From Candidatus Oscillochloris fontis (GTDB lineage: Bacteria > Chloroflexota > Chloroflexia > Chloroflexales > Chloroflexaceae): a stretch of DNA of 64,000 bases. Shown here one piece after another: positions 25,905 to 34,349 of the stretch (its first letter is position 1; each line of letters opens with the position of its first letter). The stretch covers positions 28,656-92,655 of the forward strand of contig NZ_RYFD01000010.1 in assembly GCF_004138135.1 (NCBI RefSeq), in the 5' to 3' direction. A program made the translations under genes and the position numbers. Below the pieces are notes generated by a model that saw only the letters and a list, made by a program, of their open reading frames with translations, searched no databases and was not told where the DNA came from.

Positions 25905-28511
25905 TCAAATTTGGCGGTCACGGCGGTGCAATAACCATGCCGTGATAGCGACACAGATCAGGCTATAAAGAATGAGCGCGGCCCAGCGTCCGAGCAGAGC
26001 TTCGGGGCTATGGGTAAAGCTGGATTCGACATCAAGGAAACTAGGCGAACAACCCGGCGGCACACTACCGGAGCTATCGGTATTGGGCAGATTGCACAGG
26101 CTATTGAGATCGACACTTATACCCAGTGCATCCATTGACCAGCGGCTAATCGTGAGCCACGAGAGCGGAGTGGACAAACCTTCGATCTTGAAGATCAGAC
26201 CGGCGAAGAGGATCTGGGGGATCAGGGCTAACGGGACAATACTAATCGCCCGATCACCACTATCGGAGGCGGCACTTATCACCAAGCCCAATGTCATGCC
26301 GGTGAGTGCGGTAAGCAGCAGGGTGATGAAGGTCTCGACCAAGGGCGGAAGGAAGAGGCCAGTATCGGCGGGGAGGTGGACTTTGAGCGCGACGAGACCG
26401 AGCAGAACGAGGGTCTGCATAAAGATGAGCGCACTCAGAACGGCCACCTTGGAGAGCAGGTAGGGGCCGATGCGCAGATTGACCAGCCGTTCGCGCTGGA
26501 AGATCGGTAGCTCCTTGGTGATCTCACGTGCCGAGTTGATGATCCCGAACCAGACGCTGACGGTGGCGAGCATGAAGAGCACCTTCTTGGACTCACCGCG
26601 TTGGAGCAGATCAACCGCCTGGGCACCTGTGAGGGCGTCGGTGCGGGCGACAAGGAGGAGCAGCAACGCAATGATCGGAGCCTGAAGGAGCAGGATGAAG
26701 AGATTGCGGCGATCTTGGAGGGTCAGATCGAAATAACGGCGTGCCAAGATACCGAACTGGCGCAGTGGCGAAACGCGGTGCTTGGATTGGGGAGCCACCG
26801 CCGGTGCCGCCACCGGCACGGGTGCAGATTGCCCCAGACGATCCGCGACATAGCGCTGGTAGATGGGTGAAGCGCGATACTTGCGCTCCCAGAGTTCGGC
26901 CAAACTGGGTGACTCTTTCGCCGCCGGATTGGCCGTACTCCATGCCTGGTACTCGGCTTGCAGATCGCGCTGCACAATCGGATTCTGCGGGTCGGCTTGG
27001 CCTTCAAGCTTGGTATAAATATCGGCAAAATCGCCGCCCGTCACCTGGAAGAAGGTCAGTGCCTCGCTGGGTGGGCCAAAATAGACCATGCGCCCGGCAG
27101 CCATAAAGACGACGTGGTCGCACTGGGTGATGTTGGCAGTCGCGTGGGTGACAAGTACCACCGTGCGTCCGCTATCGGCAAGGCGGCGCAGGGTGTACAT
27201 CATCTTCTTCTCAAGGCCAGGATCGAGACCACTGGTTGGCTCATCAAGGAAGAAGAGACTCGGATCGGCCAGCAGTTCAGCGGCGATACTGACACGCTTG
27301 CGCTGGCCACCAGAGAGGTTCTCGACCATCTTGTCGCGGTGGGGCGACATCTCGACATCTTCAAGCACACGGGTGATGCGGGCATCAATCTCGCTCTCGG
27401 CGGTATCGGCGGGCAGGCGCAGGCGGGCCGCATAGCCGAGGGCGCGGTTGACCGGCAGAGTACGGTGGAGGATGTCGTCCTGGGGCACATAGCCGAGCAC
27501 GGTGCGGTAGGCATCGAAGTTGCGGTAGAAGTCATCGCCATTGACCAAGACCTGACCGGTATTGGCGGGAACATAGCCACACAGCGCCTTCATCAGGGTA
27601 CTCTTGCCGGTACCGCTACCGCCGACGAGCGCCACAAACTCACGCGGGGCAATACTGAGCGAGACATCATGCAGGATGGTGCGTTGCTGCCCGCCGCGTG
27701 CGACAGTACGAGATATGTTGCGGGCATCAATGCGTAGTGCGCCTTGCTGATCATACTGATCGAGGCTCTGGACGTTATAGATCAGCTTGAAGGAGCCGAT
27801 CTGGATCACATCACCGGCGCAGAGGGTGTGGGGCGCGGTGAGGCGCTGGCCATTGACGAAGGTACCATTGGTGCTGCCAGCATCGCGCAGAATCGCCCCG
27901 GCAGCAGTGCGGTCTATCTGGGCGTGGAAGCGCGAGACCTGCGGATTTTCGAGCACAATATCACAGCCAGCGCGCCCGATGGTAATCTGGGGATCATTGG
28001 GATCGAGGGGATAGCGCTGGGCAACCGTATTGGCCTGAGACGTGCGCAGCACCTCACCATTACGGTAGGTAAGGGTGACAAAACTTCCCGTAGCAGGGTC
28101 GCCAATCCGCAGCACATCGCCATCACAGAGATCGTGGCTGGTGACGCGGCGACCCTCGAAGAGCAGGCCGTTTGTCGAGCCAACATCCACAATGCGATGG
28201 CCGGAAGCAAGCGGCTCGATACGGGCATGGTGGCCGCTGACAAAACGCGAAGCCAGCACAAGATCATTATCGGGGGCACGGCCCAGCGTGATGGGAAGCG
28301 CCGTCAGGGGCAGCGTGAGCACCTGGCCCTCTTCTTGCACCTGCAAGACGGCACCCAAACCAATCGTGGCCATGGTGGGTTGCGCACCCTGCTTACTGGT
28401 ACCCGCCTGGGAGGTGGGTTGGGGCTTGCCACAAGCCGTACAGAAGCGTGCGTCAGAACGACTGAGCGGTGCTTGACAGTGAACACAGCGAGCAGAAGAT
28501 GGAGACGACAC
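25905..28511 (-). CDS. Zinc ribbon-FHA-FHA-ABC transporter (ABCG-like half transporter)
   Basis: 868 residues, GTG start with GGAG 8 nt upstream. Order: zinc ribbon CVHCQAPLSRSDARFCTACG (about 9-28); FHA1 (about 65-150, GRAPDNDLVLASRFVSGHHA, DVGSTNG); FHA2 (about 165-250, GRAGCDIVLENPQVSRFHAQ, DAGSTNGTFVNG); ABC ATPase (about 265-485) with GGSGTGKST, NLSGGQRKR signature and FFLDEPTSGLD; ABC-2 membrane domain (about 600-868, six helices). FHA domains bind phosphothreonine, so activity or partners should depend on Ser/Thr kinase signalling. It stands divergent to the PP2C-kinase operon. Substrate unknown. Confidence 0.92.
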   Translation of the reverse strand: MSSPSSARCVHCQAPLSRSDARFCTACGKPQPTSQAGTSKQGAQPTMATIGLGAVLQVQEEGQVLTLPLTALPITLGRAPDNDLVLASRFVSGHHARIEPLASGHRIVDVGSTNGLLFEGRRVTSHDLCDGDVLRIGDPATGSFVTLTYRNGEVLRTSQANTVAQRYPLDPNDPQITIGRAGCDIVLENPQVSRFHAQIDRTAAGAILRDAGSTNGTFVNGQRLTAPHTLCAGDVIQIGSFKLIYNVQSLDQYDQQGALRIDARNISRTVARGGQQRTILHDVSLSIAPREFVALVGGSGTGKSTLMKALCGYVPANTGQVLVNGDDFYRNFDAYRTVLGYVPQDDILHRTLPVNRALGYAARLRLPADTAESEIDARITRVLEDVEMSPHRDKMVENLSGGQRKRVSIAAELLADPSLFFLDEPTSGLDPGLEKKMMYTLRRLADSGRTVVLVTHATANITQCDHVVFMAAGRMVYFGPPSEALTFFQVTGGDFADIYTKLEGQADPQNPIVQRDLQAEYQAWSTANPAAKESPSLAELWERKYRASPIYQRYVADRLGQSAPVPVAAPAVAPQSKHRVSPLRQFGILARRYFDLTLQDRRNLFILLLQAPIIALLLLLVARTDALTGAQAVDLLQRGESKKVLFMLATVSVWFGIINSAREITKELPIFQRERLVNLRIGPYLLSKVAVLSALIFMQTLVLLGLVALKVHLPADTGLFLPPLVETFITLLLTALTGMTLGLVISAASDSGDRAISIVPLALIPQILFAGLIFKIEGLSTPLSWLTISRWSMDALGISVDLNSLCNLPNTDSSGSVPPGCSPSFLDVESSFTHSPEALLGRWAALILYSLICVAITAWLLHRRDRQI

Positions 28512-28525
28512 GCGAGCGGCTCCTA

Positions 28526-28534
28526 TGCTATAAT
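28526..28534 (+). promoter_or_regulatory. Extended -10 promoter of the phosphatase-kinase operon
   Basis: TG-C-TATAAT, a perfect extended -10 between the divergent ABC transporter and PP2C genes. Leader of about 64 nt to the proposed TTG start. Confidence 0.6.
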
Positions 28535-28604
28535 TTGGTTGGCCCCGATCTACACCCCTTTAGATAGCACAGGTTGTGCGAGATTGCAACCGATTGAGGC
28601 TTGT

Positions 28605-29864
28605 TTGACCACACCGGGCTCTCAGAAGTGCGCTACCTGCGGCGGGCTGATCGGACACGGATCGCGTTTCTGTCCGCGCTGCGGGGCACCTACACCAGAC
28701 GATGTTGTCGCTGAGGAGATTCTGCTCCCCGGTTCACGGCGGGTGCGTGTCTCAGCAGACAGCCTGAGTTTGCGTGAACTGCTCGCCATCGTTGAATCGG
28801 GAGTCTTCTACTGGCGCCAACGGCTCGCAGAGAGCGAGGGCGTGGCGCGCACCGAAGCGGCTGCGGCGCTCCAGGATCTCTCACGCATCCTCGACAGTTT
28901 GGCGCAGCAGTTGGTGGCCGGGCGCGAGACGGTACGGATCACCTCGCGACTACCAAGCATGCGCAATGCGCAGCGTGCCTGTGCCATCTGTGGGCGCGGC
29001 AACCGCAGCAATGCCAAGTTCTGCATTGCATGTGGTGCAGCGCTACGCCCTGGCAACCGTGCTACCCCACCTCCTCCACCCGAAATCCGCGTGACTGTCG
29101 CCGCACGCAGTGATGTCGGCATGGTGCGCAAGATCAATGAAGACACCTACTATAGTGGTGAGTTTACGACGGTTGATGGCAGCATCGGCACCTTACTGCT
29201 CGTCGCCGATGGCATGGGTGGGCACCAATCGGGCGAGGTAGCCTCGCAACTCGCTGCCGAGACGGTCAAGATGGTGCTAGGGCAGGGATTGAGCCAGGAA
29301 GTACCGAGTGATGATGCGGGATGGCACGCTTTGTTACGTCACGCGGTACTAACCGCCAATGAGCGCATTTACCAACAATCACGGAGCCAGGCAGGGCGGA
29401 GCATGGGCACCACCCTCACCATCGCGCTGATTACGGAACGGCGGGCGCACATCGCGCATGTGGGCGACAGCCGAGCGTATCTGATCAATGCGGCAGGCGT
29501 GGGGGAGGAACATGGAACCTGGGTACAACTGACCAGCGACCACAGTTTAGTGGCGCGGTTGGTGGATATCGGGCAACTCACCCCCGAACAGGCACGGATA
29601 CACCCACAGCGCAACATGATCTACCGTTCGTTGGGAACTGATCCCAATCTGGAGGTTGATCTCTTCAGCCAAGCGCTGGCCCTCGGCGACACGCTGCTGC
29701 TCTGCTCGGATGGCCTGGACACCCATGTTGAGGATGCCGAGATCGCCCAGATCGTGCTAGAGGAAGTGAGCGAGATACGGGCATGTGAAGACCTGATTGC
29801 CCTTGCCAACCAGCGCGGGGGTAAAGACAATATCAGTGTCGTGATTGCACGGATACGCGCCTAG
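28605..29864 (+). CDS. Zinc-ribbon PP2C-type protein phosphatase (1)
   Basis: About 420 residues. I choose TTG at 28605 (GAGG 5 nt upstream); the frame is open far upstream, but that DNA is antisense to the ABC transporter gene. Zinc ribbon 1 (CATCGGLIGHGSRFCPRCG, about 8-26), a helical segment, zinc ribbon 2 (CAICGRGNRSNAKFCIACG, about 125-143), then a PPM/PP2C phosphatase (about 165-418): RSDVGMVRKINEDTYY, LVADGMGGHQSGEVAS, GTTLTIAL, HVGDSRAYL, LCSDGLDTH, GGKDNISVVI. All metal-binding Asp motifs are present. It removes phosphates from Ser/Thr and is probably the counterpart of the kinase two genes downstream. Confidence 0.88.
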   Translation: MTTPGSQKCATCGGLIGHGSRFCPRCGAPTPDDVVAEEILLPGSRRVRVSADSLSLRELLAIVESGVFYWRQRLAESEGVARTEAAAALQDLSRILDSLAQQLVAGRETVRITSRLPSMRNAQRACAICGRGNRSNAKFCIACGAALRPGNRATPPPPPEIRVTVAARSDVGMVRKINEDTYYSGEFTTVDGSIGTLLLVADGMGGHQSGEVASQLAAETVKMVLGQGLSQEVPSDDAGWHALLRHAVLTANERIYQQSRSQAGRSMGTTLTIALITERRAHIAHVGDSRAYLINAAGVGEEHGTWVQLTSDHSLVARLVDIGQLTPEQARIHPQRNMIYRSLGTDPNLEVDLFSQALALGDTLLLCSDGLDTHVEDAEIAQIVLEEVSEIRACEDLIALANQRGGKDNISVVIARIRA

Positions 29865-29883
29865 AGAAGACAAAGGAACGGGT

Positions 29884-31656
29884 ATGCGACGCTGCGATAC
29901 ATGTGGCAAAGAGAATCGCGAGAGTGCAAACTTCTGCTGGAACTGTGCCACACCCCTGCCCGTTTTTCAACCCAAGGAATCGGATCGGCAATGGCTGGCC
30001 CAGAGTCTGACGAACATCCCCAACACAAGATCCCCCAATGATATTACCGCGCCGCTGAACGCGCAGAACATTCCTGCACGCAGCCGTGACGCCCAGGAGG
30101 ATATGATGCATGATGAGAATCCCCCCACCCACCGCCTCTTCGCCGGGCGCTATGAGATCCCCACTGATGCACCCCCCGGCCCAGTGACGGTGTTGGACAC
30201 CAATCCGTGGCGACGCTGTTGGGCGTGTGGTTCGGGCGGTAACGATGAGGGCGAGTCCTACTGTATGGACTGTGGAGCGGCCCTGGAGCAGCGCAGCTAT
30301 CCGGCCTATCTAAGCCAGAGTAGCGACCTGAGCGGCCCAGCCTTGATCCCCAATCTCACCGCCACATTGCCCCAAGATCTGCTGCCGGAGTTGATCGATC
30401 AGGTACAAGAAGGTGAAGCGACGCTCACAGTGCTCAACGACAGCGGGCGCGGCGCGATCACCCCACCGATTGAGGAGATCCTGGCTTTGGGGGTCGGAGC
30501 AACCCTGGCCCACCTGTTGGTGGATCTGCATGCTGCGGGGCTGGCATTGGGCAAACTTAGCCCCGCCAACCTTGAGGCGCTCGCCGCCGGGAAGACCCGC
30601 TTGCGCGATGCACCCGGCCTGCGCCATGTTGAAGTGGAGATGCAGCCCGCCGCCTTCCAGAGCGATCTGGCCGATTTAGCCGAGTTGTTGGAGCAACTGA
30701 CGGCCACCCCACGCACCACCCAGCGCCTTGATGAAGACGAAGCCGTCGTGGCGACTGATGTAGAAGCGGGGAGTCTGATCCAGGTCTTGCGTGATGTGCG
30801 CACCGGGGGGATCGCAACAGCCCACGACCTTGCCGAACGGCTCCAGAGCATCCTAGACGAGCGCACCCGCCCGGCCAGCCTGCGCCAGATTGTCGGTGCC
30901 CATACCGATGTCGGGATTGTACGTGACCATAACGAGGATAGTTACCTGACCTTGCAACTGGATCTCAACAACAATAGCCAAGCTCAGGGCTGGGGCATCT
31001 ATATTGTCTCGGATGGCATGGGTGGCCACGCAGCCGGTGAAGTCGCGAGTAGTTTGGCCATCCGCAGTGCGGCTGAGTTGCTGATCGGTGCCTATATGGC
31101 CACGGCGGTGCGCCCCGATACCATCTATGACGAGGCCCATGCGCGCACGTTGGTGCGGCAGGCGATTCAGCAGGCCAACGAGGCGATCATTGCCGAGGGA
31201 CGCAGCCAGGGTAACGATATGGGCGCGACGATCACTATGGCCTTGGTGTCGGGGGATCGGGCGATTATCGGCAACGTCGGCGATAGTCGCACGTATCTCT
31301 ATCGGGACGGCAAACTATGTCGAATCAGCAAGGATCACTCGTTAGTCATGCGGTTGGTTGAATTGGGCCAGATCAATGACGATGAGATCTACACCCACCC
31401 GCAACGCAACGCGGTGTTGCGTTCACTAGGCGACAAATCGAATGTTGAAGTGGACATCTTCAGTGAGCGGTTGCGCCCCGGTGATGCGCTCCTACTCTGT
31501 TCGGATGGGCAGTGGGAGATGACCCGCGATGTTGAGATTGAACGCATCCTAAGTCGGGAAGCGAATCCGCAGTCCACCTGCGAGGCTCTGGTGGCCGCCG
31601 CCAACCAAGCCGGTGGCGAAGATAATATTGCCTCGGTGCTGGTGCGGTTTGCCTAA
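29884..31656 (+). CDS. Zinc-ribbon, pseudokinase-like and PP2C fusion phosphatase (2)
   Basis: About 590 residues from the ATG at 29884 (AAAGGA upstream). Two zinc ribbons (CDTCGKENRESANFCWNC at about 4-21; CWACGSGGNDEGESYCMDCG at about 111-130). Residues about 150-330 look like the C-lobe of a protein kinase that has lost catalysis: DLHAAGLALGKLSPANL aligns with the HRDLKPAN loop but has Lys for the catalytic Asp and Ser for the Lys, and RLRDAPGL replaces DFG. Residues about 337-590 are an intact PP2C (RDHNEDSY, VSDGMGGHAAGEVAS, GATITMAL, NVGDSRTYL, LCSDGQWEM, GGEDNIASVL). The pseudokinase reading is inference. The gene starts 19 nt after the first phosphatase. Confidence 0.88.
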   Translation: MRRCDTCGKENRESANFCWNCATPLPVFQPKESDRQWLAQSLTNIPNTRSPNDITAPLNAQNIPARSRDAQEDMMHDENPPTHRLFAGRYEIPTDAPPGPVTVLDTNPWRRCWACGSGGNDEGESYCMDCGAALEQRSYPAYLSQSSDLSGPALIPNLTATLPQDLLPELIDQVQEGEATLTVLNDSGRGAITPPIEEILALGVGATLAHLLVDLHAAGLALGKLSPANLEALAAGKTRLRDAPGLRHVEVEMQPAAFQSDLADLAELLEQLTATPRTTQRLDEDEAVVATDVEAGSLIQVLRDVRTGGIATAHDLAERLQSILDERTRPASLRQIVGAHTDVGIVRDHNEDSYLTLQLDLNNNSQAQGWGIYIVSDGMGGHAAGEVASSLAIRSAAELLIGAYMATAVRPDTIYDEAHARTLVRQAIQQANEAIIAEGRSQGNDMGATITMALVSGDRAIIGNVGDSRTYLYRDGKLCRISKDHSLVMRLVELGQINDDEIYTHPQRNAVLRSLGDKSNVEVDIFSERLRPGDALLLCSDGQWEMTRDVEIERILSREANPQSTCEALVAAANQAGGEDNIASVLVRFA

Positions 31657-31676
31657 ATAGACATTCACGGAATACT

Positions 31677-33029
31677 ATGAACTGTCCCAACTGTAACGTC
31701 CAACTCCCCGATGATACCGCCTTCTGCCCCAACTGTGGGCGGCGGATCGGTACGTCGTCGCAGGTACTCCGCACCCTTCAGGATCGCTACGAACTGACCA
31801 AAAAGCTCGGTCAGGGTGGCATGGGGTCGGTCTATCTCGCTGCCGACCGGCGGCTGAGCACGGTACGCTGGGCAGTCAAGGAGATGAGTGACGCGGCGAT
31901 CACGTCGCCGCTAGAGCGCCAGCAGGCCGGAGACGCCTTCCGCCAAGAGGCCGAGTTACTGGCGCGTTTGAGCCACCCCAATCTGCCACGGGTGACCGAT
32001 CACTTTGAGGAGGATGGCAAGAACTACTTGGTGATGGAGTTTGTGCCGGGTGAGAGCCTGCTCGACTACTGCCAGCGCAATCCGTTACCACGCCCGTTGA
32101 ACGAAGTGCTGGGGTGGGTGGGGCAGATCTGTGATGTGTTGAGCTACCTGCACAACCAGCGTCCGCCGGTGATCTTCCGCGACCTCAAACCGGCCAACAT
32201 CATTCTTACCCCTGATGGCACACTCAAACTGATTGACTTCGGGATCGCCCGGCTCTTCAAGCCGGGGCAGAACCGCGACACCCAGGCGTATGGCACGATG
32301 GGCTACAGTGCCCCGGAGCAGTATGGGCGCGGGCAGACCGATGCGCGTTCGGACATTTATAGCCTGGGGGTATTGTTACACCAACTCCTAACCGGCTTTG
32401 ACCCATCCGCCGCGCCCTTCCGCCTGCCCCCGGCAAGCCAAGTCAACCCGAACATTCCCGCCGGTATCTCCGCTGCCCTCGAACGCGCCACCAACAACGA
32501 CCCAGAGCAGCGCTTTGGGAGTGTGGAGGAGTTGCGCCAATCCCTGCTCGGTTCGGGGCAACTTGTCCAGCGTGCGGTCACGAGCCAACCCCAGATCGCG
32601 GCCTCACTGGGCATCCCTCCCACCACCACCCCAGCGCCGCCCGTTGGCGGGATGGCCACATCCACCGACCTCGCCCGGACGGCATTCTGGATGGGCGTGG
32701 TCAGTGCGGGGATGATGTTACTAGCAGCCATCCTAGTTGGTATCGGAGCAGCCAGCGGCGATAAAGATAGTGGCTTAGCCTCAATCGGTATTCTATTCGC
32801 CCTACTCCCCATGCTCACCGGCCCATCAAGCGCGATTGTGGGCATCGTGGCGCTCACCCGCCCCCAGACGCGCAACACCAGCCAGGGGCGACGTGATGCG
32901 ATAGTGGGGATCACGGCGGGGCTATCAACCTTGCTGCTCTGTTGTGTCGTCCTTGTGCTTATGCCAAGTAGCGACGACGATCCAGAAACCCATCTGCTGC
33001 AACCTGTAGCCCATATCATATCGTCATAG
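31677..33029 (+). CDS. Zinc-ribbon Ser/Thr protein kinase with membrane tail
   Basis: 450 residues: N-terminal zinc ribbon (CPNCNVQLPDDTAFCPNCG, 3-21); kinase domain (about 38-300) with GQGGMGSVY glycine loop, AVKEM (ATP-binding Lys), IFRDLKPANIIL (catalytic loop, Phe instead of the usual His before RD), LIDFGIARL, GYSAPEQYG; then a Pro/Thr linker and three membrane helices (about 334-358, 366-394, 408-430). All catalytic residues are present. With two PP2C genes upstream and a VWA and an FHA gene downstream, it is the presumed central kinase of the island. Confidence 0.93.
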   Translation: MNCPNCNVQLPDDTAFCPNCGRRIGTSSQVLRTLQDRYELTKKLGQGGMGSVYLAADRRLSTVRWAVKEMSDAAITSPLERQQAGDAFRQEAELLARLSHPNLPRVTDHFEEDGKNYLVMEFVPGESLLDYCQRNPLPRPLNEVLGWVGQICDVLSYLHNQRPPVIFRDLKPANIILTPDGTLKLIDFGIARLFKPGQNRDTQAYGTMGYSAPEQYGRGQTDARSDIYSLGVLLHQLLTGFDPSAAPFRLPPASQVNPNIPAGISAALERATNNDPEQRFGSVEELRQSLLGSGQLVQRAVTSQPQIAASLGIPPTTTPAPPVGGMATSTDLARTAFWMGVVSAGMMLLAAILVGIGAASGDKDSGLASIGILFALLPMLTGPSSAIVGIVALTRPQTRNTSQGRRDAIVGITAGLSTLLLCCVVLVLMPSSDDDPETHLLQPVAHIISS

Positions 33030-33092
33030 TGGCAGTTTACGGAGCCGATGATTCCGTGTATGGCGCATCAATCTAGCGTATTGGAGACAGAC

Positions 33093-34337
33093 ATGGCTGA
33101 TGCAGTCACCCTCACCTGCACATGGGGACGATCCCCAATGCCAGTAACCGGATCACCCCAGGTGGCCTACCTGCTGGTTGAAGCAACCCCCGTGGCGGCA
33201 CCGCCAGTACCCGTCCCGCTCAATTTTTGCCTCGTACTGGATCGCTCCGGCTCGATGCAGGGGGCCAAACTCCAGAGCATGAAGGCGGCCACCCGCAAGG
33301 TGATCGAGACCCTCACTGAACAGGACGTGGTCTCGATTGTAATCTTCGATGATACCGTACAGACCCTCGTGCCGGCCACACTCGCCACCGACCGGGCGGC
33401 GTTACTGGCGGCGATTGATACGATCAGCGAAGCGGGCGGGACGGCCATGTCATTGGGGATACAGGCGGGCCAGACGGAGCTTCAGAAACATCTGGGGCCA
33501 GATCGGCTCAGCCATATGCTGGTGCTCACGGATGGGCAGACCTGGGGTGATGAAGAGACGTGCCGCAATATTGCCCGTTCGCTGGGCCAAGCCAACGTGC
33601 GCATCACCGCATTAGGTTTGGGGGCGGAGTGGAATGAGCAACTACTTGACGATCTGGCCGAATTTAGCGATGGCAATTCCGACTATATCGCCGACCCCAA
33701 CCAGATCGGAACCTTCTTCCAGCGGGCGGTACGTAGTGCCCAGGGCACCGCCGCCACCGATGCGCGGCTGCTGTTGCGCTTAGTGCGCGAAGCAACGCCG
33801 CGTGCGGTCTACCGAGCCACCCCGACGATCAGTAACTTGGGCTACCAACCGATTGGTGAGAATGAGGTTTCGGTACGCCTTGGTGATCTGGTCTATGGCC
33901 AGACCGCGAGTGTCATTCTTGACATGATGCTCCCCAACCGATCCAGTGGTTCATTCCGGATCGCCCAAGCCGAACTGCATCTGGCGCTGATCGGGGTCGA
34001 ACCGGAACAGGTGATCAAACAGGATGTGCTGCTGAGTTTCACCGCTGATCCAGCCACACCTGCCTTTGAACCACGGGTTATGAATCTTGTCGAAAAGGTC
34101 ACCGCCTTTAAGCTCCAGACCCGCGCCTTGGCCGAGGCGGAATTGGGCAACACCAGCGGCGCAACCCAAAAGCTACGCGCAGCGGCCACACGGCTGCTTG
34201 ACCTAGGCGAACTCGATCTGGCCGAAAAGACCCGCCAGCAGGCCGACCAATTGGAGCAAGGCCAGCAACTCAGTGCCGAGACGCAGAAAGAGTTGAAGTA
34301 TGCGACGCGGCGACTCACCCAGAAGCTTGAGGAATAA
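33093..34337 (+). CDS. von Willebrand factor A (VWA) domain protein
   Basis: About 414 residues from the ATG at 33093 (GGAG 6 nt upstream); an earlier in-frame ATG at 33048 has no such site. The VWA domain (about 40-215) has a complete MIDAS: FCLVLDRSGSM (DxSxS), GGTAMS (Thr) and LVLTDGQTWGD (Asp). A beta-rich domain follows, and a helical C-terminus (about 330-414, rich in Ala/Glu/Gln) suggests a coiled coil. No signal peptide, so probably cytosolic. VWA-PP2C-kinase triplets are known from TerY-type stress systems; here it is likely an assembly scaffold or effector. Confidence 0.88.
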   Translation: MADAVTLTCTWGRSPMPVTGSPQVAYLLVEATPVAAPPVPVPLNFCLVLDRSGSMQGAKLQSMKAATRKVIETLTEQDVVSIVIFDDTVQTLVPATLATDRAALLAAIDTISEAGGTAMSLGIQAGQTELQKHLGPDRLSHMLVLTDGQTWGDEETCRNIARSLGQANVRITALGLGAEWNEQLLDDLAEFSDGNSDYIADPNQIGTFFQRAVRSAQGTAATDARLLLRLVREATPRAVYRATPTISNLGYQPIGENEVSVRLGDLVYGQTASVILDMMLPNRSSGSFRIAQAELHLALIGVEPEQVIKQDVLLSFTADPATPAFEPRVMNLVEKVTAFKLQTRALAEAELGNTSGATQKLRAAATRLLDLGELDLAEKTRQQADQLEQGQQLSAETQKELKYATRRLTQKLEE

Positions 34338-34349
34338 GGAGAGAGCGCG

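Noticed and set aside
27744..28604. Long N-terminal extension of the first PP2C gene (open frame from 27744)
   Set aside because: It runs antisense through the FHA and ATPase region of the ABC transporter, has no ribosome site, and the true gene has its own promoter at 28526.
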